64,000 nt of DNA, taken from Bidens hawaiensis. Taxonomy: Eukaryota > Streptophyta > Magnoliopsida > Asterales > Asteraceae. The stretch is from the NCBI GenBank assembly GCA_021521415.1, contig JAIQDT010007657.1, positions 58,818 through 122,817 of the forward strand. Reading direction: 5' to 3'. Within the stretch, counting starts at the first letter, position 1; each line of letters begins with the position of its first letter. The notes under the pieces were generated by a model, which made no database searches, had not been told where the DNA came from, and saw nothing but the letters and a program-made list of their open reading frames with translations. The position numbers and the translations under genes are program-made. Below are positions 24,538-36,921 of the stretch, one piece after another.

Positions 24538-25824
24538 TTATTCTGCATCTTTATAAGCTTTCTGAACTTCTCCAATATCCATAATATCCTCATTATCCGA
24601 GGACTCGTCAATCTGAATACTGTTTTCATCTTCCGAACTACTCTCAAACAAATCAACATCATCAAAACCATCCAAATCATCAAAAGTTTCAATCTTTTTC
24701 TTCCGTCCTCTATAACCCGTAAGCCCAACAACTTTCTCCTTCCAAACAACTAACGGGCACTTCTCAATCAACTCAGAACCATCATAAGCTTCAGTCAAGA
24801 AAACACTGAATCTTTTCCCTCTTTCAGAAACATAAAAGATCCCAAAATGCTTCAACAATATCCTCATCAGCTTTTGAGGCATCACAAACTCCCTCCTAAA
24901 GTGCGTCAAATGATCCGTCACCAACCGTTTCTCGTTCATAAAACTTAGCATTTCATGCATTACCGCTACAGCTCGCTTATCAAACTCAACCGATCCCGCT
25001 TTGAGCCCGCTAGCATCCGCATAAGGCGAAAGATACTCCCTTTTTTGAAAGTTTTCAATCGGGCCACCGTATCGGTACACTTTTTTATAATCTGGAGGAA
25101 ACTTTAACGGAAATGCCAACGAAAGCATGCCGGGAACATGATTTTCGGCTTTCGTGATGCCCAAAACTTTCTTTTCCAATTCGGTAACCGACCATGATGG
25201 ATCCCAAGAAACAAGCTTCAAGAACTCCACATCATCCTCATTCTTCAAAACCCTAAAATGATCTGGAAACTTATGCACCCAATGCTTCCTAAAATCATAC
25301 GGTAACCCTAAATCCCGTCTAAAATGTGCAATTTTATCCAAAGGTAGAATCTTGTCAGCCGACATCATTAACAACCTTGTTACATGCTCCAATGCCTTTA
25401 CATTATTATCCAATATCAATCTTTCTTCTTCTTCAATCAATTCTTCACCTTGTGCCGTTAACCCGACCCATGTCGTACCTCGTTGGTCTTTATACATCTC
25501 AAACAATTTCGGTGATTTCCGAATGAAATCCGATATTTTATGCGGTTTCGGAAGATTGAGCTGGCGCCTGTGTTGATCAAGTGACCTGATCGGTATGATT
25601 TGTTCGGGTTCGTGTTTCAACAATTCTAACAAAAACAAGATTTTGGAGGCGATTTTGTGCTTTTCGACTGCGATTTCGAGGACGTGGACCCGTTTCTGTT
25701 GGCTTCGGTCTTGAACCCGTTTGCTAGTAGTCATTAGTTGTAGAAGTGAGGGTATGTAGTAGTAAGGGTGGTTTTTGAAGGGTTTGGTGAGGTTTGTTGG
25801 AGGTTTGATGAGTTGATTTGCCAT
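24538..25824 (-). CDS. PORR-domain (plant organelle RNA recognition) protein, WTF1/RPD1-like
   Basis: A 428-residue intronless protein. PORR proteins bind group II introns and help splice them in chloroplasts or mitochondria. The N-terminus (about 1-40) is basic and Ser/Thr-containing, suiting organelle import. The PORR domain runs from about residue 45 to 365: HKIASKILFLLELLKHEPEQ opens it, FIRKSPKLFEMY and KFPDHFRVL are the repeated hydrophobic core motifs, and LSYADASGLKAGS-like text (LSPYADASGLKAG), the KRAVAVMHEML block and HFRREFVMPQKLMRILLKHFGIFYVS close it. The tail (about 385-428) is strongly acidic (ESSSEDENS), a common feature. The target intron cannot be read from sequence. Whether it goes to chloroplast or mitochondrion is undecided; the frame is intact. 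Confidence 0.92.
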   Translation of the reverse strand: MANQLIKPPTNLTKPFKNHPYYYIPSLLQLMTTSKRVQDRSQQKRVHVLEIAVEKHKIASKILFLLELLKHEPEQIIPIRSLDQHRRQLNLPKPHKISDFIRKSPKLFEMYKDQRGTTWVGLTAQGEELIEEEERLILDNNVKALEHVTRLLMMSADKILPLDKIAHFRRDLGLPYDFRKHWVHKFPDHFRVLKNEDDVEFLKLVSWDPSWSVTELEKKVLGITKAENHVPGMLSLAFPLKFPPDYKKVYRYGGPIENFQKREYLSPYADASGLKAGSVEFDKRAVAVMHEMLSFMNEKRLVTDHLTHFRREFVMPQKLMRILLKHFGIFYVSERGKRFSVFLTEAYDGSELIEKCPLVVWKEKVVGLTGYRGRKKKIETFDDLDGFDDVDLFESSSEDENSIQIDESSDNEDIMDIGEVQKAYKDAE

Positions 25825-26078
25825 TTGATCATATAATCAAGTGTGCAGATAAGTTGTTTGTAGAAATGCCTGAATGAAGTGATTTAATCAGATATGAAGT
25901 GAACACATAAACCCTAATAACTTAAATCTTATAGGCCCTAATAATAATAATAAACATTGAAGAAGGTGTAGTTTGTTTTTGAAAACCTGCGTTCAGGTGA
26001 GATTCGGACGATGAATGACAAGTATGAAACTTCGATTGAATGAATGCAAATGAAGGTTGTTAAGCACCGAATATCTGT
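25825..26078. other. Promoter region of the PORR gene
   Basis: Contains AATAATAATAATAA and AACCCTAATAA, the telobox-like AAACCCTAA type word often found upstream of plant organelle and ribosomal genes. No clear TATA box. Confidence 0.35.
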
Positions 26079-26749
26079 ATTTAGGCTAGGGCCGTCTAAA
26101 CCTCTCGACGCTCGAACTCGCTCGCCGCTCGCTTGGAAAATGCTCGCTCGATTGAAAACGAGCCGCTCTGCTCGGTTCGATTTGTAAACGAGCCAAGCAA
26201 CAAGCAAGGGTCTGCTCGGTTCGGTTCGGTTCGGCTCGGCTCGAATATTTTTAATTTATTTTATATATAATTATATATGAACAAATATATAAATATATTG
26301 ACAAAACACATAAATATAAGCTTACAATTATTTTTATCCCTTCAAAATTTTCATATTCCATCAATTTTATAGTTTTATTTGTTCGATTTAAGTTTTTAGA
26401 ACACTAAAAGTTTGTTTACATGATCATTGTATCTCACTCTAAACTTATTTATAATAAAAATTTACAATATATTACATGTTTGTCTAAAAACTACTAATTT
26501 ATATATAAAATATATTATTTACAACATTCAAATTTGTTTCTTATTGATTTTTTTTAAGTGAAAAATAAATAAATAATGCTCGAAATCGCTCGATGTTTGA
26601 TCGAAAAATACTCGATTCGATTTTGGCTCATTTCGGTTTTCGTTTGGTTCGAATTTCAGCCGCTCGGTTCGGTTCGGTTGTAAACGAGCCAACCAACGAG
26701 CAACCCTTCGCTCGGATCGGCTCGGCTCGTGAACAGCCCCAATTTAGGC
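26079..26749. mobile_element. hAT-type MITE with perfect 8-bp target duplication, TCGGCTCG-rich
   Basis: The element is 26087-26741, flanked by ATTTAGGC at 26079-26086 and 26742-26749. Its ends are imperfect inverted repeats (TAGGGCCGT.. and ..ACAGCCCCA). Both subterminal parts are filled with CGGTTCG / GGCTCGG words in both orientations, around an AT-rich centre. It is 655 bp and noncoding. The 8-bp duplication and end type fit the hAT superfamily. Confidence 0.85.
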
Positions 26750-27893
26750 CATGGCAAAAATAAAGTTATTTATAGGATCTCTCTTTTTCGGTTTGTTGGT
26801 GTATTTGAAAGACTAAAATTGAGCTCGTTTTATAATATAAACCGTGGCTTGTTTCTTCAAGCGACCAGGACCTTAGCGGATATCAAATCGCTAAGTTTCC
26901 GTTTAATCAAAAAGACAATAACATATCTCCCATCAAAATTATTGTTTAGAAAGATTGTGTAGTTTCGCTTTGTGATAGTTTGTTTTATGTCTAGGTTGTT
27001 TTCTAACTTATTGCTAGTTTTGTTTGAGTGAAAACTGTCAGTCTAAAAAAAATGTTATACAAAATAAGGTTCTTTAATTTACATACTTATTACTAAGTTA
27101 ATTACATGCTTTTGTTCTTAAACTAAAAAACACACGTCTTTATTTGAAAAACTGCCTCATTTTAATTCACGAACGTTAACATTTTCGGTTAATAGATTGT
27201 GAGATGATCAAACTATCCGTTACAACTAAAAAAAGAACCTAGTCAGCAACTAATAACTTCATCAAGGAAAGTGTTTTTGCATGCGGTCAAGTTATAGAGT
27301 TAATAGTGATTTGAAGGATTTGTGTATCAAATTGTTCAAAGATGGGTGGTTTCGAGGTGTCTCCATGCATGTGTCAAGTATGATGTTGGAAATGGTGGGT
27401 CGCCAAAAAAAATGCACTCAACGGCGTGGGTGAGGAAGAAGACGACGACTGTGGGTTGGGTTGATGTTTTAAGTGGGGCCCAGTATTATTCCTTTTTATC
27501 TCATGTTTATATGTGCGGTCAATGTAATTTGCATTTTCTTATTTAAAATTGAAGGGGGATAGCAAGGCTAACATGGACATTATATAAAAAAAACTAACAT
27601 AAAAAGTTAACCACCCTGGTCCATAAGCATGGATCCACCTCTAGTTAAGAAAAACTTGGTCACGGATACTGAAGGTTAGGCCAATTTAGTATAGCTACGC
27701 CTAAAAAGGTGTATACGTACCTTTTCCCTTTTTTTTGTCAATGTTGCCAATTCCCAGAAGATTAACGTACCTCTTTGCATACTTATGTCCAGCTACTTTC
27801 TTCCTTCGGAAGAGTTTGCTTCATGGCTGAGTATTTAGCAATGCTATCAGCTTGTGAGGGCTGGCTGTCTAGGGACATTTTAAAGTAGGGCCT
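26750..27893. other. Intergenic, no gene recognised
   Basis: Short frames only. 27410-27480 is a GC-richer patch without a supported product. Confidence 0.4.
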
Positions 27894-27979
27894 ACTAGGG
27901 GTGTGTTTTTTAACCGTACCTAAATAACAAACCCGAATTGAAGCGACCTGAGACCTGAATAACCCGAACCGATTAAACT
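27894..27979. repeat. Left part of a CCCGAA-rich repeat that was the gypsy target
   Basis: From TAGGGGTGTGTTTTTTAACC the text is rich in AACCCGAA / GACCTGA words. The same kind of text resumes right after the far LTR (52151-52260: CCTGAACCCGAG, AATAACCCGAA). Removing the gypsy element and one CCTAA rejoins this repeat. Confidence 0.6.
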
Positions 27980-29532
27980 CCTAATGTCACACCCCCGTCT
28001 AGGGCCTAGGAGCGTGACCCAACAGTTGGTATCGTATTTGTAAATAAATCAGAGTTGCTTTAGTTTGCGGAAAACTTATAAAACTTTAAGGATCGAAAGT
28101 GTAATTTATATATATATTCAAAAGACGGGATAATAAAATACCCGCTTATGTTGTTTAACAAAAGATGTTACTTGTTTATGTATTACAAACCACCATATAA
28201 GTTCATTACAAAATAATCCGAGCCATCGGATATTAGTACTTCGTCATTTCCAAGCTCTAACTTTGTTCACCTGCAAAATGTAAGAAAATACGTCAGCAAC
28301 GAATGTTGGTGAACACGCTGACGCAAAATAACTTCTTTTACTTTATTACCCCTCGAGACTACGCCTGCCTCGGCCCAACGTGGCTTAGGAATAACAAAGT
28401 CAAATAACACATTATAAACTAGAGCCTCTACGCTAGGTCACCTCAGCAAACACCGCAGCGTTCGACTTAGTTAAGTACACGTAAATATACACAACGGTCG
28501 TAATCCCTGCAGGAGAGCATCCTACGACCAAGGGTGGTGCGATCACGCCCATACATCGCATAGTACCACCTATGTAAGGATCCAGACATATGTATACCAC
28601 AGCTTGAGGGCTAGGTTTATACTCATAGTCATAACGGTTTTAGGAACACATAGTTCCTTGTAAACAATTTCATATAACAAGTTGACTTATTTTGAAAACA
28701 AGTTTAAAAGTTTGGGGGCGTATTCACCTTATCTCTTTAGGATCGGCTTCACTCACCGTCCAAGGGTCTTTCCCTTTCTTTATCTCAAACCTATAGTTAC
28801 GAGTATAAATATTTGTTAGTCGGATATACGATCCGGCTTAAGACCTTTAGTCTTATATCTCAATCCTCAATTGAACCTCTAGTTCAATTCTTATTTACTT
28901 GAAAACCTCTTATTTAAAAGTAAATTATAAACCTTTAGTTTATATTCAAAACCCGACGTTTGTTCTTCTCCAAGAAACGTAATTCTTTTCTTTTATTATT
29001 TATGAATACTCTTTATTCATTAAATAATATTTCATAACAAAGAATATACATATATACTTACACACATATATATGTTATCACAATATTCTATAATCATTTA
29101 TTCATTCATTTCTTTGTTATGTTTTCTTTTTCTTTTATCGAGGCATCGAGTATAACCTCGACTTAAGGCTTAAGCCTTGAATATAGTATTAAATTATTTT
29201 GAATTCGATATTACGCCTAACCTTAGTGGCGTACCGAAATCCTAGGGACTTGAGCAGCACCCCGACGCCGCTTTACTTCTCGATCGTCAAACGATTACAC
29301 CAAACTTCAATACTCGTTGACACGCTTATCGAGATTCATTGGCATTACAACAACACCTTCTTGGTATGTGGGTGGAGGGTAGTACAAACTCTAAGGAAAC
29401 GTCGATACACAAACGAGAGATTCGAGGCACGCTTAATGAGGAAACGAGGCACGAATTTCGAGATATTCTAGTGAGAGAGTAGAGAGATGTGAGAGCTGAT
29501 TTTGGTGTGAGGAATGATCCACCCCTTGGCTG

Positions 29533-29543
29533 CTATTTATAAA
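29533..29543 (-). promoter_or_regulatory. TATA box of the gypsy LTR promoter
   Basis: The minus strand reads GTTTATAAATAG. It sits about 385 bp into the LTR, downstream of the G-box cluster, as expected for a U3 core promoter. The other LTR keeps a near-identical copy (plus-strand CTATTTATAG, about 51791-51800). Confidence 0.6.
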
Positions 29544-29636
29544 CAAAACTCGGAACCCCATCGCTCTACGCGATAGGTTCCTGGGCACCTATCGCGTATC
29601 GCAATATAGGTGTGATGAGTCATAATGTAGGTCTGC

Positions 29637-29739
29637 CACGTGTTGACACGTGGCAGGCGCCGCTCCACGTGGCGGCAGTGTTGCCACGTGGTGACACTTG
29701 GCAGCACATAGTGCCACTGTGTGCCACGTGGAACACGTG
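29637..29739. promoter_or_regulatory. Dense G-box (CACGTG) array in gypsy U3
   Basis: Six exact CACGTG palindromes at 29637, 29647, 29666, 29685, 29725 and 29734, all within 103 bp and about 100-200 bp upstream of the LTR TATA box. The core CCACGTGG / ACACGTGG contexts fit plant bZIP and bHLH sites (G-box/ABRE). The partner LTR has five in 51895-51970. Regulation by such factors is inferred. Confidence 0.75.
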
Positions 29740-29909
29740 TCACACTGTGTCAGAAGCTCCATCGCGGTACGCGATAGGCTTCTCCTTTTGTCCATCGCGT
29801 AGCGCGATAGGACAAGAAATAAGATTTTTTCATTTTTAACCCTCAAGTTTGGATTTTGGCAATTTTAGTCCCTAGACTTTGGAAAGTTGATACTTTGAAC
29901 TCGAAATTT

Positions 29910-32231
29910 TCACGTTGTTACATCCTCCCCACCTTGAAACAAATCTCGTCCTCGAGATTGCTTTACAAGAATAGTTAGGGGGTATTTCTTTCTCATTTCC
30001 GATTCGAGTTCCCAAGTATATTCGGGCCCTCTACGCGAGTCCCATTTTACTTTCACAATTTTTAAAGTTCTTCTTTTCAATTTCTTTGTTTTCGAATCTT
30101 CAATTTGTATTGGACGTTCTACGAATTTTAAGTTTTCGTTTATTTCTACATCTTTCAATGGCATAGCCAAAGATTCATCGGTCAAACACTTACGCAGATT
30201 CGAAATATGGAACACTCATGTATTCCATGAATTTCCTCGGGCAGTCGCAAAAGGTATGCAACAGTGCCGATTCGTTCGAGTACCTCAAAAGGTCCAACGA
30301 ATCGAGGACTTAACTTTCCTTTCTTACCGAAACGAACGACGCCTTGAAGGCGTGACTTTCAATAGAACCTTGTCACCGATATTAAATTCTAACGGCTTAC
30401 GCCGGACATCGGCATAACTCTTTTGACGATCACGTGCCGTCTTAAGTCGTTCTCGGATTTGTAAAATCTTGTCAGTGGTTTCTTGGACAATCTCGGGTCC
30501 AGACAATTGATTATCTCCAGTTTCAGAACAACTCACAGGCGTTCTACATTTTCGTCCATATAATGCCTCAATGGTGCGGCTTGTGTGATAGCTATTATTG
30601 TATGAAAATTCCATAGGGGTAAGTGGTCGTCCCAACTTCCACCTAAGTCTATCACATAAGCACGGAGCATATCTTCCAACGTTTGAATAGTCCTTTCACT
30701 TTGCCCATCGGTTTGTGGATGATAGGCAGTGCTTAGGTTTAACTTCGTACCTAGAGCTTGTTGGAAGCTTTTCGAGAAATGAGACGTAAAACGACTGTCT
30801 CGATCAGAAATGATAGATAGCGGTACTCCATGTAAAGCGACAATGGTGTTCACATAAATACGCGCTAATCTATCCATTGAGTACGACTCATTGATGGGTA
30901 TGAAATGTGCAGATTTTGTCAAACGATCCACAATCACCCATATTGCATTATGTTGTCGAGTCGTCTTTGGGAGTTTGGTAATGAAATCCATAGTTATTAA
31001 CTCCCACTTCCAAACGGGAAGTTCGGGTTGCTGAAGTAATCCCGAAGGCTTTTGGTGTTCAGCCTTGACTTTCAAACACGTTAAACATTTCGCAACATGC
31101 GAAGCAACATCCCTTTTCATTCCATTCCACCAATAGTTCGCCTTTAAATTGTGGTGCATCTTATCACTTCCGGGATGCATCATGTATTTCGACTTATGAG
31201 CTTCGTTCAAAATTTTCTCACGCAATCCTCCAACGATTGGTACCCAAATCCGGTTTCCCATTCTAAGGATACCATCATCACCTTTTACTAACGAGTCAAT
31301 GGTGCCGTTGCGTTTTTCATCGGCGATTTGGTTTTCATTGATTGCTTGAGTTTGAGCGGATTTGATTTGCTCAATGAGATCTATTTGGAGTTCTAGACGT
31401 AATGCTCGAACTCTTTTAGGCTTTTCATGCTCTTTACGACTTAAGGCATCGGCCACAACATTAGCCTTACCTTCATGATAAACAATCTCACAATCATAGT
31501 CGTTGAGCGTTTCCATCCATCGTCGTTGGCACATATTCAACTCTTTTTGATCAAAAATATGTTTTAAGCTCTTATGATCTGTGTACACGGTGAATCTTAC
31601 TCCATAGAGATAGTGCCTCCATATCTTAAGTGCAAAGATTATAGCACCTAACTCTAAATCGTGAGTCGTGTAATTCTTCTCGTGTACTTTGAGTTGACGA
31701 GAGGCGTAGGCGATTACTTTCTTGCGTTGCATCAGTACGCATCCCAAACCCGAGTGTGATGCGTCACTAAAGACCACAAATTTCTCGGTACCTTCTGGCA
31801 AAGCCAAGATAGTTGCTTAGGTGAGATTTTTTGAGAATATCGAACGCCTCTTGTTGCTTCGTTCCCCATTCATACTTGATGTTCTTACGAGTTAAGGAAG
31901 TTAGCGGAACAGCGATAAGAGAAAAGTTTTCGATGAACCTACGGTAGTAGCCGGCCAAACCTAAGAAACTTCGGATCTCAGTTGGCGATTTTGGGACCTC
32001 CCACTTAGAGATAGCTTCAATCTTAACAGGGTCCCCTTGAATACCGTTAACGTTAATGACGTGACCAAGAAATTGCACCTCGTGCAACCAGAACTCGCAT
32101 TTCGAGAACTTGGCGTACAACTTCTCAGTTTTAAGAATTTCGAGCAAAGTTCAAAAGTGAATTTCATGATCGGCCTTGGATTTAGAATAAATAAGTATGT
32201 CGTCGATGAAGACTATAACAAATTTATCTAA
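29910..32231 (-). pseudogene. gypsy RNase H, integrase and chromodomain-like end, broken
   Basis: RT resumes beyond an in-frame stop with the catalytic FIDD motif (about 32190) and meets a second stop near 32157. RT then runs to about 31800 ([16 protein letters not shown]). A frame change leads into RNase H ([25 protein letters not shown]), the HHCC integrase finger ([29 protein letters not shown]) and the DDE core ([33 protein letters not shown]). Shifts near 30600 and 30250 split the C-terminus, which ends VKWDSRRGPEYTWELESEM, a chromodomain-like end as in Tekay-type elements. Confidence 0.88.
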
Positions 32232-34490
32232 TTACGGTTTACAGATTCGGTCCATCATATCCATGAACGCGGCCGGAGCATTAGTAAGTCCGAACGGCAT
32301 TACCGTGAACTCATAATGTCCATACCTTGTTCGAAACGCGGTCTTTGGAATATCTTCGGGTTGAACTTTGAGTTGGTGATAGCCAGAACAAAGATCGATT
32401 TTAGAAAAATAGCTAGCACCTTGAAGTTGGTCGAAAAGATCATCGATACGAGGGAGTGGATATCGGTTTTTGATTGTGACTTTGTTCAACGCACGATAGT
32501 CGATACACATCCTCATGGAACCATCTTTCTTTTTGACGAATAAGATTGGTGCTCCCCAAGGCGACGAACTCAGTCGAATGAAACCTTTTTCCAAAAGCTC
32601 GTCGAGCTGTTTCTTCAACTCCTTCATTTCGGTTGGCGCTAAGCGATACGGAGCTTTGGCGATCGGAGCAGTACCAGGAATAAGATCGATCCTAAACTCT
32701 ACTTCACGATCGGGAGGGATACTAGGAAGTTCATCAGGAAAGACGTCAGAAGAGTCAGAAACAATAGGTACGTCTTTGATTTCTTTTGGCTTTGATTCTT
32801 CAGTGACGTAGGCCATGAATGCGAGGCATCCTTGATTTAAACACTTGTTAGCCCTAATCATGGAGATTATGCTAACTTGGCCAGCGTCTTTGTCCCCTTC
32901 AATTCGAATCGTTCGTTTATCGGGGGCTTGAAGTTCAACAGTTTTGCGATTGCAGATGATACGATCATGGTTATCGAATAACCAATCCATACCAAGTACA
33001 ATATCAAAACCAGCCAATCTCATAGGCAACAAACAAATATGCAGGATATAACCAGCTAAAAGGATTTTTCCGTTTTCAAGAGCTTCGGGGATCTTAACGA
33101 TTTCGCCACTAGCAGTCTCGACGCTTAGAGTTTTATTTAATTTTGTTAATGGTCCGTTTAATAGACTACAAAAACTATAATCTATAAAACTTAAGTTTGC
33201 ACCCGAATCGAATAAAACTCTAGCATAGGTGTCGTTGACTAGAAACGTACCGGTTATGGTTTCCGGCAAGTCAGCGGCCCTTTTTGTGTCGAGTACAAAG
33301 ACTCGAGCATTTCCCTTTTTATTTTGGCCACTTCCACCCGCACCACCAGCAGCAGGCTTGTTCTTTGGGCACTCAAAACTTAAATGGCCCGTCTCCTTAC
33401 AATTGAAGCAAGTCACCTTTTTCTTCCAACAGTTAGCAACTGCATGTCCCGTACGATTACAGGACTCACAGACTTTAGGAGATGGAGCGAAATTGCATCG
33501 GCCCTTATGGTATCTCCTACAAGTCTTGCATGGCGTAGAGTTGTTTCGGTTTACGCCCTTGCTTCTAAAGTTGGATCCTCCTCTAGTCCTTCCTTGAGCA
33601 GTTGTTGGAGTCACCTTCTTGTCCTCTTCCTTGTTGTGGACCATGCCGCACATTAAGTACCCAGCCAACTCCATTGCAGAGTCAGCGGTTTGAGGCAAGT
33701 GTGACCTTACCATGTCGCGGATTTCCTGCGGTAGTCCCCATATATATCTTGTAACTTTGCTGGACTCAGGGTTAACCAGCTGGGGAACAAGGCGACAATA
33801 CTCAAGGAACTTGGTATTGTACTCTCGGAGGTTTGTTCCTACGACTTTATGGTTAAGGAACTTGGTTTGGATCTGATCAGTCTCGTGCATGGGACAAAAT
33901 TTTCCTATCACCATGGCTTTAAACTCTTCCCACGTCAAGCCATACATCACCTCTCTTCCTTTGCTCATCAACAGAGCATTCCACCACTCATGTGCTTCAC
34001 CTTTGAACATGAGAGTGGAGTATTGGATCTTTTCCTCCTCGTAACACTTACTCATGATAACGTGAGTCTCCATCTCCTCGATCCACCTCACAGTTGTGAT
34101 GGCTCCCTTGTCACCATGGAACTCTTTCGGTCCATAGTACTTAAAATCCTTGAACGTACAACCACTCACTTTCATCCTTTAAAACTTTTGCCTAATACCT
34201 TCGTCGGCATTAGATCCATGATCGCTCTCTTCATCATGGATTGGTTTAGGACGAGATTTAACGGATTTAGAAGGGTGAACGGAAGGGTTAACAGTTCAGG
34301 AATGTCTAGATTGTCTAGATTGTGATATCCACTCGGATTCCTCTCTCACGGCTTGTTTAATCATCTTTTGGAGTTTGTTCATGTATTTCTCGGGAATTTC
34401 TTCCTCTCGCTCGTTCTCAGGGCCTTTCCCCTTATCTCTTATTTCTCTTTCTTTTCGAGCGTTATTATTGTTGTTACTTTGTTCAGACAT
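32232..34490 (-). pseudogene. gypsy gag, protease and N-terminal reverse transcriptase, broken
   Basis: Gag opens at 34490 (MSEQSNNNNNARKER) and changes frame between about 34296 and 34175. The long frame 32232-34175 has the gag core ([26 protein letters not shown]), zinc knuckles ([14 protein letters not shown] and [14 protein letters not shown]), the aspartic protease site ([12 protein letters not shown]) and RT up to [15 protein letters not shown]. An in-frame stop at 32232-32234 cuts RT just before the catalytic aspartates; the same frame continues after it. Confidence 0.88.
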
Positions 34491-34499
34491 TTTCTCTTA

Positions 34500-35087
34500 A
34501 TATGTCTTTTAACTGAAATTTAACAATTTCTCATATTAAACACGCATTTTATTTATTATACAATTATATATATCCCAAGGATATATATATTCCATATTAC
34601 ACATATTTATATATCGTTTCAAACGATATATAACTTGTCCTATCCTTACAAGAGAACGTTTAAAACATTCTTTATTTATACACATAACATTTAGGACTAT
34701 TTTACACATAGTTTCCACATGGCCACCATCTTCAGTTCTTCAAGAACTTCTTCACAACCTTCGATATCTTGTTGCATTTACGAAGGATTGTTTCTCCAAC
34801 TTTCTTCTTTTTCTTCTCTTCCTCGTGCACCTTCTTCCTCCAATCGTCGGTTTCATGTAGAGCGCGGTCCAAGTGCTCTTCGTACGATTGTGGGATTACA
34901 TTGGGGTATCCATACTGCGGAGGTGGGTCACGGTAACCCAGAGTCACCATTTCGTAATGATTCCTCGGCTCTGGATACGGAACATAATCCATGGTTGATG
35001 AAAGGTAGAGATAGGTCTTGGCAGCTTGATTCTGTTCTCAAATCTCGTCGGCTTGTTCTTGAATTGAGGGAAACTCTCCTTGATATG
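34500..35087 (-). pseudogene. gypsy leader ORF, part adjoining gag
   Basis: Upstream of gag an 86-residue frame (34732-34992) reads YPEPRNHYEMVTLGYRDPPP, then a charged EEEKKKKK stretch. Upstream of it further coding-like text runs to the break at 35087. The other half of the leader is at about 49500-50090. An ORF between primer site and gag is not part of the standard gypsy plan. Function unknown. Confidence 0.55.
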
Positions 35088-36921
35088 GTGTAAATTTACC
35101 CATTTTCGAATGAGATTTTGAGCCCGCCCCCTCAGTTTTTTGCTCGGTAGTGTAAATTTATCTACTTTTTGCCCGAAAATTTTTATACATAGTGTAAATT
35201 TAGCCGTTTTCAATCGAATTTTTGAGCCCGGCCTCCTTTTTTTCGCTCGGCAGTGTAACTTTATCCTTTTTCAGCCGAAAATATTTATACATGGTATAAA
35301 TTCACCCGTTTCCGACCGAAATTTTGAGCCCGCCCCCCTCTAGTCTGAATTCTTTTTGTACATATTAAGTCCGGACCCCCTAAACGTGTATGTCCAAGCT
35401 TCGCCACTACAACCCGTCAGTTTCAGGATCGGTTCCCTTTAATATCTACTAAACTGGTTTTAAAACCGAACCGGTTTGAGAAACACCGGTTTAAAACCGG
35501 TCAAACCGGTTTATGAACCGAACCGACGTGCTCAGGTCGACATATCTTGCTTCTAAACCGGTTTATAAATCGAACTGGTTTGAGTCAAATCGGTTTTGAC
35601 CGGTCGTTGTCCAAACCGGTTTGGTTTATAAACCGGTTCCGTTTGAATTTAAAACCGGTTTTGTACAACTCTAGCTAATCAATACAAACAAAATATTAGG
35701 ATGAGTAGGTGGAGCGGGTGAAGGCCCATAGGGCCTGGGCCTGCTGTTTAATATAAGCTTAATTTTTATGATGTGTCCCAAGATAGAGCCCACTCCGTAA
35801 AGTACTATTTCTCTCTGTCGCTAATGATGATTCACATTTTGAATGCACAAGTAATTTAGGCTAATTCTTATAATGTACGAAGCCACCAACCATAGTTCTT
35901 GTTTCTTGTCACTGTATTTTTATATATGAAAGGTCATATTCATTAAAAGAAAATAACAAAATGCAACAACCCACAGGATACAAAAATAAAACTGTAACCA
36001 TAAGCTTTAGTTATATTCGAAGTTAGATTAGGTATTTAAGAGACGAGACTTCGTATTTTGTTCAACTCATATGTTTATAATTCTAAAATTATCAAAACAA
36101 AAATAATTTATTAATTCATAGACACAAGTAACAAAAATAATCCGATGAAAAGTTACGAAAAAAGTTCGATGATTAGATGTAAAGCAGTTTCTTAACATGT
36201 TATAATCCTAGATATACTACAATCGCCCTTATTTTACCTTTTCAGTTATGATATTTAAAAACAAACAGCCCGTTCATCCTCCTCTGTGTAGTATATACAA
36301 CTATACAAGTATTCAACTATATTAATTGGCCGCTTAACATTTTAGCTTTATTTACCAATCAAGCATCCGATTTGAACATAGCTACAACTAGATGCACGTA
36401 ATACACACATGTGACACATAGTATAACGGTATGATTCTTTTAAAACTTTTGGAACAACAATTTCACAAACCAGTTTGATCAACGATCAAGACTTAAATAG
36501 CTTTACACTCAACAAATATAAAGTACAATTCACTTTATTTTTGTAAGACAGGTTTTAAGCGTGTACAAATTAAGGTTATATCATTAATACTTGTAAATAT
36601 ATAATGCTTCTTCAGGTGTACTCAGTCAACCTAAAACTCGTCAACCCCAACCGACCAAACCCATAAAAGAACAATGTATTATATGAATAAGTTACTTTTC
36701 TGGATTTGGACTCAAAAGGTGAATAAAATTGAGTGTGGGTTTAGTAATTAATTAAAAGTTATTAATGAATAAAGGATGCAAAGAAAGAGTTCACGTGACA
36801 TATCCATCAAATCCGGATCTGAAAATGCTTCGGAAAGTATGAAAGCGTTAGCTTGACGTGTGTTCCACCCCCCACATTGACCGGCTCATTTATACCCTTC
36901 AAACACTTACTAATTATACTT

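Larger units (their letters stand above)
27985..29922 (-). repeat. gypsy 3' LTR, 1938 bp
   Basis: On the plus strand it reads TGTCACACCCCCG.. to ..GTTGTTACA, with TG..CA ends. It is preceded in the element by a purine tract (plus strand TCCTCCCCACC, 29923-29933). It contains a TATA box (29533-29543, minus) and a cluster of six CACGTG motifs (29637-29739). Confidence 0.93.

Noticed and set aside
29580..29820. ATCGCG/CGCGAT inverted words as a possible hairpin ncRNA
   Set aside because: They lie in the LTR U3 near the G-box array. Short and imperfect, better read as promoter repeats.
27985..29922. Reading the two gypsy pieces as independent truncated elements
   Set aside because: Matching CCTAA on the outer edges and complementary content make one split element simpler.
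33229..34325. Plus-strand frames of 90-158 residues across gypsy gag
   Set aside because: Shadows of the minus-strand gag zinc-knuckle and core region.
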